A DNA stretch of 64,000 nt from Rotaria sordida (GCA_905250125.1 CAJNOL010000169.1:1-64000), one strand, 5' to 3'; shown: positions 49,182 to 61,778, counted from the stretch's first letter. Notes: generated by a model not told the origin, from the letters alone. A program made the numbers and translations.

Positions 49182-49779
49182 TTATTCATTTGCTTGCGGA
49201 ATTTCACATCCATCAACAAATAAACTATGATTAATCCCCAAACGATGATGACCAGATGAAACAGCTTTCAAAATAGCTGGATGACCACTAATTTCAAAAA
49301 CTGTTTCTGTTCCATAATCGGTAAAATCAGCTTCAGCGTCAATACGTTGACCATTAACCCATATATCAAGTGTATCTTTTTCTAAAACAACACGATAATC
49401 TACTCCATCAAGTTTCAATGTCCATGCTCGACTTATTTTAGAACGATTTTCACTAAATTTTTCTAATGGTTTTCCATCAACATCAAGTGAATATTCATAT
49501 GCAAAACCACTAACAGCATCAATATGAATAGTACATTGATGTTTACCAATTTTAAAAGTTTCTCTACCAACAAGTTTAAAAAGCCAATCATGACGAAGAA
49601 CTTCTTTATTATCAACACGAACTATACGTTTACCGGATGTTGTACCACTAAAGTGATAAGAATTAAGACATAGAAATTATGAAAACAAAAAAACGTCTTT
49701 TTTTTAGTTACTGTTCAAATTCTACTTTATGAATACCATCTGAGAGCGCAACTTGCCAACTTCCAACTATATCACCCAT
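49182..49779 (-). CDS. FAIM: Fas apoptotic inhibitory molecule 1 (FAIM)
   Basis: Two minus-strand exons, 49779-49712 and 49647-49182, give 177 aa, almost the length of human FAIM (179). The protein begins MGDIVGSWQVALSDGIHKVEFEHGTTSGKR-like (splice within the HGTTSGKR block). It continues with two beta-sandwich halves: WLFKLVGRETF, IDAVSGFAYEYSLDVDGKPL, LDGVDYRVVLEKDTLDIWVNGQ, FTDYGTETVFEI, AVSSGHHRLGI and the C-terminal VDGCEIP. FAIM is a small cytosolic protein of metazoans and relatives that protects against death-receptor signalling and, in the family, against protein aggregation. No leader acceptor is evident near the ATG. The start is set by homology, since the reading frame stays open upstream for about 50 codons without family similarity. 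Confidence 0.93.
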
Positions 49780-50699
49780 TGCAAAAGTAAATAGAAAAAA
49801 AAAGAAGAATGTAATCGCATTTACGGCTATATGACTTTGACATATTCCGTCGTCATCCGTTTCGTTACTACGACTACAAAAATAATAATGCATGTCAGAT
49901 GTCGCTAATGAACATGAGGACAAGCCCAATACCGATGAGTTTTCATGATTTTTTTATTTTTTCTTAGAAAAAAAATCGATTCATGTTCATAGTTTCCTAT
50001 TAGAGTTTTTATTTCTATCTTTTTCTTGTTAGTAAAATCATTATATATCAATCTATTCAACATTCTGTTATGAAAATATTTGTCCTGTTCGGTGGCTTCT
50101 ATGGAAAATGGTACCATTCTAAATAGAATGAAATTCTGCATGTAAAAGAACCAACTAGAAAACCAACACAAATTGTGAGAAAATCAGGACAAGAAAAAAT
50201 TGAATCTAGTTCAAACTTTATATTAGAGTTGTAACCGGTCAGTCTTCACCGATTAGAAAACACTTTATAAATGTGCCATTTGTCTCTGATAAAACTTGTG
50301 GATAGCAAGTTTTGCTTACTCTTATCAAAATGATCAAACAGTGCTGTTTCGAAAACTGTTAGTTTTATTTTCTTCTGTTCGTCCTGACCATGCAAAAATC
50401 GTCGGTTTTATCACGTTTTATGAGGACCATTAATCGTGAAAGTAGATGGGGATTAAATCACTTAAAATAGCTTTTTTTCGATTTCTTTACAATTTCGACG
50501 GAAAATCGCAATTATTCCAGCGACTTTTACAATAATCTAACCTAGCCGTACTGATTGAATCTAGATTATGACTGTCTCGACACATCGTGAACAATATGTT
50601 TACAACCGTCATTTATCATTGTATTCGTACGATTTCTAGTAAATTGCGAGAGAGATGGTTTTCTTCTTCCCATATACTATAAATATTTAAAAAAATTAT

Positions 50700-50960
50700 T
50701 TATATAAATAAAATTTACATTTCATTTTGGTGTCAATCTTGATCTAAATAAAGGAAAAATTTGATAAATAATACTTTCTATTGATTTCATTGTCGAGAGT
50801 GATTTGAATAAAAAAAAAATTCATATAAATAATACTTACTATTCGTATTTTTGTAGAAATTATATTAAATAAGAAAGAAGGGAAAGCGTATTTCAATGAA
50901 TAACATTTACGTCTGATTTTAGTGTGGAGATTGATCTAAATAAAAGAAAAAATGTTTAAT
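50700..50960. repeat. Degenerate tandem repeat, about 60-70-bp unit
   Basis: Four related blocks begin near 50731, 50792, 50850 and 50922. Each has a GTxxAxATTGATxTAAATAAA-like core followed by AATAATACTTACTATT-like sequence. Spacing and identity are irregular. Confidence 0.6.
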
Positions 50961-51456
50961 TTTTTTAAATATATATATTGACTGTTGAAGTTTCTTACAA
51001 AATCACCGGTTGACTCGCAATTATCTAAATAATTATTGATTAATTGTGATTTATAAGAATATCCGGAAAATCGCGATTAATCATCAAAGCTGATGCGATT
51101 TTGACGATATATTATGTTACTTGACTCAAACTTTAACCATATATGTTTTCGTGAAGATAAAATTTAGATTTGGATCATTGTTCGTAGAGAAAGAAACGTT
51201 AGGTTTTGTCTGTAAAAGTTGAGTGAGAAAATTCACGGTTTGGAGTTTGGCAATCAGTTGATGGGCAAATGACTCATTTTTTTTCGAGCTACGTATAGAA
51301 ATATCACATATTCATCTTTGAGAAATCTAACAGATATAAACGACCATAACACGATTTTTCTTCCTGGAAATTTGTAAAAACCTGAGTGCAAAAAAAGGAA
51401 AATGAATGTTTCTGGAAACCATTCGACTGAGTATGGGTGTTCTCTTTAGCCATATC

Positions 51457-51476
51457 CACTCACACACACACACACC
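51457..51476. repeat. (CA)n microsatellite
   Basis: A run of CA units interrupted once near its start. Confidence 0.95.
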
Positions 51477-51938
51477 AACTGACAGGCACTTGTATCCATC
51501 CACTCATTTATAGTGCATTTCAAAAATAATATTGAACATCCCATCATTTATAGATGGCCTCACTGGATGCTTAGTATCACATGATACCCCGTCGAACTGC
51601 GTGCTCAGATGGAATCGGATCAGTCGACTAGTCAGAATTAGGACTAATGCACACCTACTCATCAAAATTTAGAAGAATTCAATGCTATTTTGAATATAAG
51701 TTGACTTGATTTTGCTAGATAACGTGGCTTCTTTGTACTTTGTTTGGCCAACTAGGAAAATCGATCTCATATTTGGTTAATTGCCAATTTTTGTGATCTT
51801 ACTTACATTCATTCTCTGAAGTATTATATATAATAAATTATGATTAAAATCATCGAGGATAATTTTTAAAAAACTTTTGTGAAAGTTTACTGAAAAATTT
51901 GTTTTGAAACTGATATAGAATCTTTGAAATAATTTTAG

Positions 51939-52513
51939 CAACGTCATCAACAACATCGACTAATACAAGTCCAAAATCACTTCCATTTATGCATATAAAG
52001 TTCTTATGAGTACTGTCTCTCTTTGTCTTGTAGCAACGACAACTCTAAAGCCTCTAATAGGATCTTTTACTGGCGCTACTGTGACAGATAATACTTGGAC
52101 GCAATCTACCAACCCGTATTCAGCAATTACAACAGGACTTCTAACGCTCATATTCACCTCCGCCACATCAAACAATCAATATGATTGGTATATAGATGAT
52201 GTATTTGTACGTAACTCAATGTCGACTGAAATGCTAACAAATGAAAATTTTGAGAATAGTTCAACACTCGTTGGATGGACATTTGGACATTCTGGTTCGT
52301 GTGCATCCTCGACCGGCCGGTATAACGAATAGCAGATCTCATTCATCGAGTCAATCCTACGGTAACGTATGTCATAGTGGGGTCACATCGATCGAAAAGT
52401 CGTTTTCTATCATCGCTGGCTACGCTTACAATCTTGATTTTTGGTTTTATCTCTATCATAGCAATAATGAGGCAGGTAGTGCAAGTGTACAGTTGAATGT
52501 AATTGTTACTTGA
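51939..52513 (+). pseudogene. Decayed Thr-rich / beta-sandwich module protein
   Basis: Two acceptor-like sites (AG at 51937-51938 and 52032-52033) precede Thr/Ser-rich coding (ATSSTTSTNTS; ATTTLKPLIGSF). The body reads YDWYIDDVFVRNSM, then NENFENSSTLVGWTFGHSGSCASST, and stays in frame 1 to about 52305. The matching continuation, AGITNSRSHSSSQSYGN...SFSIIAGYAYNLDFWFYLY, is in frame 2, so a single-base insertion near 52307-52316 (GGCCGG) breaks the gene. The IDDV-[x]n-NENFE-GW-F..SFSI..AY.LDFWF pattern is that of large secreted repeat-module proteins common in bdelloid genomes (recollection, not searched). Both ends are missing, so it is most likely a dead fragment. Confidence 0.6.
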
Positions 52514-53469
52514 TTATAACTTAAAGATATTTACATTGATGACGAAGGTGTGACCATCCACAATGCATTACTATATACATAACAAAAGAACTTGACAAAA
52601 TAAACATTATAGTTTTGTTGTTACCTTACAATTTTTATTTTCTCTGTCATTCTATAGCCTCATTTTGAAATACGTATTAGTCTACAAAATATATTGCAAG
52701 CAAGAAACAAAAATGCATGAACAGAAGTTATTAGGTGTAGTTGCAGATTATGAAAGGCAAGAAAGGATCTCCCTCGAGTGATACATCCAAGCCTTCATCG
52801 ATCAAAGTGTCAAAAATAGACGCTTATATATTTTACATATCAAAGATGTGTAGACGAGAAGATCTGTCAGTCAAAGAATATTTTTTCCTATCCTTAGCAC
52901 AACGAATAAATGATTGCTCAGTCTCATTACCGTTAGATAGTGTACAAAACGAGTAGATATGATTGATTATATCTCATTTTATATTTTTTGACAAAATAGA
53001 ATTTGAACAATGAGCAAATTTATCAGAAATTTGATAATCAAAAGCAATGTTTTCTAATGGTCTGAAATTATGAATACTCTTATTTCATATAATATTTGTT
53101 TATAAAAAAATAATTAATATTTCATTTATGAAAGAAAAAATAAGAACATTGTGAGGAAAATAAAAAAATATGGTATTGACTTTTTATTTCTAGTAGTAAT
53201 TTATTGATAATAATATTATTGTTATAGAATAGCGTAGTGAATTATAAAGATACACCTATGTTTCATTCATGTTTGTTTATCTCTTTTCTTTGTTTTTCTC
53301 ATATTTATATTTATCAAGTTTATGTCATCGTCGTAAGACAATTCTATTCATTGACAAAAATATTTTTCATTAGAACATGTTTATACTACAAAGCAAACAA
53401 GACAGCATAAACAAAATTTTGATGAAATATTAACATATGAAAATTATATTGAAGTTATCTTCCCACATA

Positions 53470-53740
53470 CGCAAGCTGATAGTAAACAGCTCCTTGATGA
53501 CGGTTTCATCGATTAACAAGACAACGCTACATCACATACACATCTGGAATCATTGACATAGTATGAAGAAAATTTCGTAAAACTCATTGAAAACCACAGA
53601 TGATCAGTCCTGATCTCAATGTTCTAGATTATCATATGTAAAAGGCTATCATCAACAATGTGCAATAGGATAAAGTTAAAAACTATGATTCATTAATTGA
53701 TGAAATAAGAAAACGAATTTGTCGTAGACTAAAAAATAAT
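53470..53740 (+). mobile_element. Degenerate mariner/Tc1-type transposase remnant
   Basis: The translation shows two landmarks of DDE/D transposases, interrupted by stops and a frame change: QDNATSHTH near 53517, around the second Asp, and SPDLNVLDYHM near 53606, around the third acidic residue. DKVKNYDSLIDEIRKRIC follows near 53670, the usual C-terminal helix region. Several in-frame stops show it is dead. No terminal repeats belonging to it were found. Confidence 0.7.
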
Positions 53741-53974
53741 CTTTTTCGCAGCGTTGATATTTTGTTAATTTTGAAAATAAAAAGTACAACTATCAAAGAA
53801 GCTGTTCTTTTAGTAAAATGTAGAGCTTTTCATGCTACATCTTTTGGTATATTTTACTTGTTTAATACAACGTATGAAGTGATTAAGAACTGAAATGCAA
53901 AACATGGTTATTTATTATATTACATTGGTTTTTTTAAAGCATCAAAAGTTCGTAGTATGATGACACCAGAACTC

Positions 53975-56130
53975 AGACGAAAGTATTCATCAAATGTACT
54001 TGATATTTATACTTTTACTTATCCTTAAGTACAAAAATCCGTACTTCATACTTTTACTGACAATACGAAACAGTGTCTCTTTTGAATATTTGAAATATCT
54101 TTCTGAACATTTCATTACAGCCGTTAACGAAAAACATTTAAAATATTAAAGCTTATTAGATTAAGCAGTTTAGCCGTCTACTAAATACATAGATAAATTT
54201 AATAAAAAGTAAAACGAATTTCGAACTTCTGCTTGTTTTCGAAAATCTAAGACTCTTTTTAATATGTCCAATGTGTTGCATAAGGAATAAAAGATGTTCA
54301 ATTTAGAAACAATTAGCTATTGGATAGATCGGATAACTTTCAGATGATTCTATAAGTTTCTGTTAAAGCAAATTTTTATCCTAAATTTATTAAATTCTTA
54401 AAATTATTAGTTACATACCAAAATATATCTGATGGACTGCATTTATTTTAAATTTCAATATTGTTAGAAAGAATTAATGGTTTGAATCTAAACTTGCAAA
54501 GAGGTCTAAGATATATTCAAGAAATCTTTCATCAACTTTCCATATTAAAATCCTATTGATGATTCGAAAATGTAGTGGAACAATAACCGGTATTGATTTG
54601 TAGAGCATGGATTTGAATTCACGTAGATCCTTCTTAGTGTCATCAAGAACTATATTTATCTATGATAGTAAGCCGAACAAGCGTCATCCTGTATAAATAT
54701 TGATTATAATTTCAAGGAAACTCGAACAATGAAAATAGATAATTTTTACAACTGTTCTGCAGTAAATTTATCAATATATGAGGCACAAAAAAATTTCATT
54801 AAAATATTCTTATTTTCATTTACTTTTTGATCATATCATGTCACAATAGTCTTGTAATACTTATTAAAGGTAGTCAATTTTAAAGACGAAAGGGATGAGT
54901 CCCAAAGTGATCCCTGCCAGAATTAGACCTATAATACTTGTTTGTGCTCTGTCTCGATCAGTTGAAGTTGTCAATAGCCGTTTAATGTACACTATACATG
55001 GCTGTTGAGCATGACCAGCTCTTTTTATCTATCAGTCCGAAGACCAACCAGATTAATATTCATTATGACTCGATATCACTTTTCAACAGCTTCAAAATGG
55101 TATAAAAATATCATCGAAAAAACACTGTTCGATATGACCTTGCATGAAGCACATAGCCCTGATATGCCGTTATTTTAAGTATTGTCAAGATTGTTCACTG
55201 AAATCATGTGCCAATACCACCTGATATTATCGCTCACTGGACTAATTTTTATATAGTTTGATAGCGCTTGAAAATGGCTACAAAAATAATATAAAAAAAA
55301 TCAAAGAAAAAACACTGTTGATTAGAAAATTACGATTTGGATAAGACAAATGTGATATTCTGAATTAGCATCAAAAACTGAGTGGACTTACATGTATTTC
55401 AAAAATTTGCGCAACTTTCTTTTTTCGTCGAAAAACTTATCTGTGATCTTTCTCAGACTTCGGTCAAAAAAAATGAATTTCATAAAAACTCTATTGTTAT
55501 TGTTTATTTATCTGTTATCTGAAGTTCTACAATTATTTTATAACTTTAGAACTTGATTCTCACTGTCAAAATGATTGTTCTGATGAAATTCATTTCTTGA
55601 CTCAACCCTAAGAAAGACTAAAAGTGAATTTCTCGAGAAAAAAAGAAAGTTGCAAAAACTTTTGAAATACAACGATATTTTTCTAATCGAAATCTATTCA
55701 ATATCAGGCAAAAAAAAATCATAAAATTATCTTTCGAGCATTGTCTCTTTGTGTGACCAGTGTTTTTTTTCTCGATTTTTTAATACCATCTTGATTGGCT
55801 TATTAGATGAGTAGATAAAAACAGTTGTTTATCGTCAAAAGTTGGGTTCAATACTTACGTGACGATCATTGACTATTTTAATCGAGCTGTGCATTGCACA
55901 AACAAGTACTATATAACTAATTCTACTAGGACTTACTCTCGAACACCTTGTGTGATAGAAAAAAAGTCAAATTTCTTGAGGGTAACATTTTTAACAGTTA
56001 TTGACTTCTTTTCTCTATTATATTTATGCATCAAGTAAAAGTACCAAGTACTTTTTTTCGTACTGAAGTACAAATACAAGGACAAATATACTTATACTCG
56101 TCATTCATTTGGATGAAATTATATTCTAAC
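53975..56130. repeat. 2.1-kb element with about 85-bp terminal inverted repeats
   Basis: The left end (53975-54065: ATGTACTTGATATTTATACTTTTACTT..CGTACTTCATACTTTTACTG) matches inverted sequence at 56030-56130 (AGTAAAAGTACCAAGTAC..GTACAAATACAAGGACAAATA). The interior is non-coding and contains a second palindrome at 55290-55770. Confidence 0.65.
55290..55770. repeat. Inner inverted repeat
   Basis: ATTTCAAAAATTTGCGCAACTTTC near 55394 pairs with GAAAGTTGCAAAAACTTTTGAAAT near 55645. The flanking AACACTGTTGATTAGAAAAT / TTTTCTAATCG segments and a Phe-Met AATGAATTTCAT core also pair. Confidence 0.75.
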
Positions 56131-56640
56131 GTCTCTTGTAGATAATCATCGGTTATATTCATAATTTTTTCAGTATAATGGAGTTAAATAAATGCAAAAC
56201 ATTTTGTACAGTAGTGTCTCGCAGACAAGTGCGATCGGCTCTTGTTTTTTTTCTCATGCACACTTCCAATAAATTTAAATTTGTATGCATCTCTTCATAT
56301 CATCATTGGAAAAAATTTCAAAAAGAAATTTTTATCAAAATTATATTTCGCATAATATGTAAAATAATCTTTTCCTTTCCGTCTGTATATAGTGCGGCAT
56401 CTGTTGATGAATGTCAAGCCAGAACATTATTGGATGAGTCATACTCGGTCAGGTCTTTGTATCGATCGAGTCAAAAAGGAAAATTTCGTATATTTGTTTT
56501 TATTCGAATGTATAGTAGTCTAAATTTGTTACAACATTCTCAGCAAACTGTCGTCAAATTCAACTCAATTTTCTCTTCATTTGCGTAAGATTGATTTGAT
56601 TTTTTTTCTTTAAATTCTACATTGAAATTTTTTACTTTAG

Positions 56641-59600
56641 AACTTCAAACTACAGAAGTGTCGTCAACACAAGAAAAACCTTCAATTTCTTTTTATAGTA
56701 GTCGAAAAGTAAAAACAAACAATCATCTTATCAATAGACAAGTATTTTATATATTTTTCTAGCGAATTGATCATGCACTAATAATAACAAACGGGCAAAT
56801 GGCCAAAAAATCGAAACCACTACCAGAAGGTGTTTTCTATATTTTCTATTTTAATGTAATTTAATTTTTTTTTCTCCTTGTAGTTATTTGTTTGAGTGAT
56901 GATGATGACGATAATAATAATAAAAAAATGAGTGTACCTGTTGCTAGTCCTATCATACGGCCATCATCAAGTCTTACTAATGGTGACAATAATATTGAAA
57001 CATCTCAAACATTCGATTGGATTGTTCAACGTAAAGATATAATGCGTATACCAGAATTAACAATAAAACATTCTGATCTAATAAAAAAATCATATGAACT
57101 TGGTTGTTCAGCAGTTTGTTTTGGCATTATAGAATTTAATGTTGAATCAGAAATTATTCTTATGAAAGAAACAGAAATTGAATTAAAACTTAAATGTAAA
57201 TAAAAATATCTAAAAAAAGAAAAAAAAATTAAAAATACAATTTTTACTTTTTTAAGGTGATTTTATGGCTAATCTTAATATAAAATTAGCTTATTCAGAC
57301 ATCATATCGTTTTATTTTTCATTTCAATCACAACCACCAGCTGCATTTATTCAAGTTCGTCCAGACTTCGCTGATCTTTTTGCAAGATTTATTCCATCAA
57401 CGGATGAACATGGAAAAGGATTTGATCCAAATTCAAAAGGTTTAAGAAATATATGCATATATAATTTATTTAATATTTATATTTGTTTAGATGAAAGACG
57501 ACGTCGAATTGTTTTTTGTCTAAAATCTTTACCAGAAAAAGAAAAAATAAATATAGCATCAATTTATTATTATTTAAAAGCAAAATCTGCAACAATGGTA
57601 TAGAGAATTTTTTTTCTTTATATATAGAAAATATATTTTTTTTTGTTGTTATTATATTTTCATAGAATATTTGTTGTATCAATAGTTCAAGAGCTCAAGA
57701 AATTTATAATTTATCTCGATTTGCAAAAGTATCAGCATTGGGCTCGATAACAACATCATTTGTAATTCATGCTAATGATTTGTATGTTCTATTTTATAGA
57801 AACATCCGTCTTAGATGTTTATTGAAATTAGAATAAGAGACAAATTTTTACCTTTTCTAATTTTCCTAGTAGAATTCAAACTATTAAAAAAACAGATTGA
57901 TTGATAAATTTTATCGATAAGTTTGAAGGAGAAAATATGATCAATTCAAAATCGTTTGACTAGTGTCAAGAAATTTTAAACAACCTGAATACAATAAAAT
58001 GAAAGGTTTTTTTTGGTTTTACTAACGAGGAAACTATCCCAGCTGTAATCCGCCTATTGAGCTCACTAGAAAGTCTTAGTACAGCTAGAAGAACCGTAAA
58101 ACGGTTGGTACCCATCGACCTCTGGAGTCGAGTTATGATTGTTTTACTGGAATTTAGCCCATAGATAAATCAAATGACCTTTAGAATATCTTGAAAGTGT
58201 CAGTTGAAAAGAATGTTGACTTGCCAAGATAATATACGATGCAAAAGTCGAAACATTTTCATTTTTATCACAGCGCCCTCGCACAGTTTCATGCATGTAA
58301 ATCAGACCAATCAGTATGAAGACGCACTCAAAAGTCTTTGGACAGATGTCAAACTGTTATACTGTATTGCAGATTTCTAAAGCAATAAAACAATTTTTTT
58401 GTTAGAAAGGGCAAAATCTGAACGACAGATTTTGTACGAGACGTATTTTTCCAAAACAAACGTGTTGAGGAGAAAAAGTCCAAAATTAAACACCTCTTAA
58501 AAAAAAGTTCTTGTAACGTTTTTTCAAACTTGAAAAGTGGATATCTGAATTGTTTTGAGCTACATGAATGAATCAAATCGAAATAAGAATATATCAAAGA
58601 CTATCGATATCAACTTGAGCAAAATTTGTCAGATCCATAACTCTAATCGAAAACGTTTGAAAAATGCAATTTCTGTAAAATACAATCTTTTTCAAGAAAT
58701 ATCAGTTTGCAAGCACAGCAGCCATCATCTTCACAAATTAGGCATAAACTGAAATCTTTGTGCTTTATTTATTCGAAATAGTTCAGGTCATAGGAACTGA
58801 CCAGAAAAAATCATTTTTTTACTGTTGCAAAACGGTTAGGTAGTAGAAACGATCAACTTAGTCGTTTTGTTTTTAGAAAAAACTATATTTTGGTATAAAA
58901 GCCAATAGGAAGTTTAACTTACAATACATCATTGAAGAGAGCATCCTTTACGCTACAAAAATCAACATTAAACGTGTCTTTTGATTTCACTTCAGATTTT
59001 AAAAGGCTTAACAGAAGGTAAAAAATGCTATTGCTCGATAGTGAAGTTGCAAGAAGTTTTTTTAGTTTTGGACTTTTCCTTCTGGTCAGGTTCATTCTGG
59101 AAAAATAGACTCCATACAAAATTTGCAGTTCATACATAACTCTTTCCAGAAAAAAAATTTGTTTGGTTCAGAAGTACACAACATGGTATAACTGAGTTTG
59201 CCACTTTTCTAAAAGATTTTTTGCATTGCAGATTCAATACGTCGATAAAGGAACACTCATCTCGATTAAAACTTTCAGAATATCCCAAAGTCCATTAGAT
59301 CTATCTATGCATGAAATTCTGTTATTTGATTTTCCAATAAATACCTAAAGCTAAGTCGAAAATTCAGTAAAAGGATCATAACTCGAGTCCAGAAGCTCAT
59401 AGTTGCGAATAGAGCTTGCTGGGCTCTAGTCAAGAACTACTTTTAGTTTTTTTCTAGTCTGATTGAGATTTTCTTGTGAACTCGAGCGGTAGATTACCGT
59501 TTAGATAATTCTCTCGTAAGCAATGAGTTCTTTTTGTTGAATGATTCATTTGATATTTATTTTTTAGAACTCCAAAAACAGTTGGTTTAAATAATAATAC

Positions 59601-61778
59601 AATACGATTTGATTTATCTTGTGATGATTTATTATGTTTGAACGAGGGTGAATTTCTCAATGATAATATAATCGATTTTTATTTGCAGTAAAATTAAAAA
59701 ATATTTTTATTTTTAAACGATTCATTTTTATTCTCTATTTAATAGATATATTTATTATGAAAAACTTTCCGAAGAAGATCGTAAACGGACATATTTATTT
59801 AATTCTTTTTTTTATACACGATTAACACGAAAAGGCAATGATGATATTCTCAATACTTCGTAAGTTTAGTTTTCTAATGTTAACGTTCAATAGAAAATTC
59901 AAATTTCTTTAAACAACAATAGCCTTGAATATATATCTTGCATTGTCGTTAATATTATCTTTGAAAAATATATAATCATACAAAAACAAATAAAAACGAT
60001 TCCGAATAGAATTAACGTTAAGTTATGAAAGTTTATTATAATCATCAACAATTCGTACATGCAGTTTTTTTTTTCGGGTGACATTTCGTACAATGATAAA
60101 CATTTTTTCGATTTGTGTTAGGAAAAAGTATCCCGCCTTGCAATATAGGGTGCTGCTCGAAAACAGTTTCATTATCTCCATATTTTTCCTACAACTATGG
60201 CCAGCATTAGTATTGACCAGAAGGTCGACCTGTTTTAGAATTCAATCGCTTGATCTATTCATACACACTGACTAACCATAAGGGTTGATCTATTTTTCCA
60301 TGTAGTCAGTGCACCATCAGACGGATGATCCGAGACAAATAACTGTTAGTAACTTGTTGAGAGCCATTTCATGATTGGTGACACTGAGATTTGAATAGAA
60401 TACCTTATGGTCACGTGATAAACAACGTGGTAACTCAGTCATGACGACCTTGTGCTAGAAGCTTCTGGATTGTTTATTGTCTATCAAAGAACGAAACGAA
60501 GAGAGACTGACTGTGAAAGATCTATCTAAGAGTTTTCTAAACTATGACGCTCTTCTAGTATCATTAGAATATGATAGATTCAATTAAAAAGTAAATGTTA
60601 TAAGTTTCTATATCATATTCATCTTTCTCCGTCTCTATGAATAAAAAATATGAAATAATGGTATGTTTATTGTTGTTTATGGAAATTTTGATTTATTCTA
60701 TAATATTTATATTATAAAATACTTTATTTAAAAATAAAGAGCTGCTGAACGACGTTATAATCGTGTTAAACGATGGCTTCGTGATGTGGATATATTTTCA
60801 AAAGATTATCTTATTGTACCAATTAATCAAACAGCTCATTGGTATATTGTAGTTATTCAATATCATAATAATGTTTCAACAGAAGGTGATTTAATCAGTG
60901 ATGATGATGATGATAACGATGATAATCAAGGTAAGAAAATTGACGTGTAAAATTCAATTCAAATCATAGTTTCATATCGAATCCTTCAAGTTAAAGTATA
61001 TTTGAATTAGTAATTGTTTGCAGATTAGAATAATAGAAAATCTCGTAAAATTTCTATGTATTTATTATATGTCTATTAAAAATTGTTTCGGAATTTATTA
61101 ATATTAAAGTTCAAAGAGCTTAGCATAGCTCATCTGGATTTTGAGTATTTAAAAAAAAAAATTCTTTTTTTATCTCATTCAGACAATCAATTAAACTTGA
61201 AAAAGAAGAAAAATATTGAATGTTTAATTGAACCTATTGTCAATAATAATACTCCCGGTGAAGCATCATCATCATCATCTTCAACATCTAATATTCATCC
61301 AATTGAAGTTCTTGATGAAGCAGATGAAGTCATAATTAATAATAATAATAATCATATAAAAACTGATAATGAAACAATTACGAATTCTAAAAATCGTTCT
61401 CAAACACCAGCAATAATTATGTTTGATTCCTTACGTTCTGGTTCAAAAAATCGTGTTGCAGCTACTTTACGTGAATTTCTTCAACTTGAATATGATCATA
61501 AAAAAACTTTACCTGTTGGATCATTAGCAAGAAAAATATTTAATTTAGATACAATACCAAGTATTGAAGCAGCTGTACCACAACAACCAAATTATTTTGA
61601 TTGTGGTTTATATATTTTACAATATATGGAAAGTTTTTTTGCTCATCGTTCACCAACAATTAATTTTCAATCAACACCAACATTTGCAAATTGGTGTGAA
61701 AAAAATTTAATGGGTTCATCAAAACGAAAACAAATATTTGATATTATCAATCAACATGTTATTCCTAAAGAAGTGTAA
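56641..61778 (+). CDS. SENP6/7-type SUMO protease (Ulp1 C48 family)
   Basis: Ten exons: 56641-56708, 56763-56829, 56884-57195, 57257-57439, 57491-57597, 57666-57781, 59568-59687, 59746-59859, 60740-60930, 61183-61778; at least 623 aa. The true 5' exon is unresolved: the first listed exon opens in phase 1, and an internal ATG at 56799 is a possible start. VICLSDDDDD at 56883-56912 is a textbook SUMO-interacting motif. The catalytic domain starts LCLNEGEFLNDNIIDFYLQY and TYLFNSFFYTRLT, has His in NQTAHWYIVV, Asp in IIMFDSLRS, Gln in VPQQPNYFDCG and Cys in FDCGLYILQYMESFF. The His and Asp segments are separated by about 100 acidic, low-complexity residues, the split catalytic domain typical of SENP6/7, which trim poly-SUMO chains in the nucleus. 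A 1.8-kb intron holds nested palindromes. Confidence 0.9.
58020..59450. repeat. Outer palindromic repeat in SENP intron
   Basis: GACCTCTGGAGTCGAGTTATGAT near 58119 pairs with ATCATAACTCGAGTCCAGAAGCTC near 59376. GAAAGTGTCAGTTGAAAAGAATG near 58192 pairs with the complement of CATCTCGATTAAAACTTTC near 59258. The arms resemble the NUP98-96 intron 19 repeat (13638-14228). Confidence 0.8.
58330..59150. repeat. Second palindrome nested inside the SENP-intron repeat
   Basis: CAGATTTTGTACGAGACGTATTTTTCC near 58430 and AAAAAGTCCAAAATTAAA near 58472 pair with the complements of TTTTTAGTTTTGGACTTTTCC near 59059 and GGAAAAATAGACTCCATACAAAATTTGC near 59098. It splits the outer element, so it inserted later. 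Confidence 0.75.

Larger units (their letters stand above)
49780..51938. other. Intergenic, FAIM to module pseudogene
   Basis: Contains a degenerate tandem repeat (50700-50960) and a CA microsatellite. No gene recognised. Confidence 0.5.
52514..56640. other. Repeat-rich intergenic stretch upstream of SENP gene
   Basis: Holds a transposase remnant (53470-53740) and a large inverted repeat (53975-56130). An ORF at 52741-52956 has no recognisable features. The 5' exon(s) of the SENP gene probably lie in 56170-56590 but cannot be fixed by frame. Confidence 0.5.

Noticed and set aside
52741-52956. 71-aa ORF with a basic start
   Set aside because: No family features, no splice context, and flanked by repeat-rich non-coding DNA.
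56178-56588. 136-aa ORF upstream of the SENP gene as its first exon
   Set aside because: Its frame and the donor at 56587 give phase 2, while the next exon needs phase 1. Part of the region may still be 5' exon, but this ORF as a whole is not.
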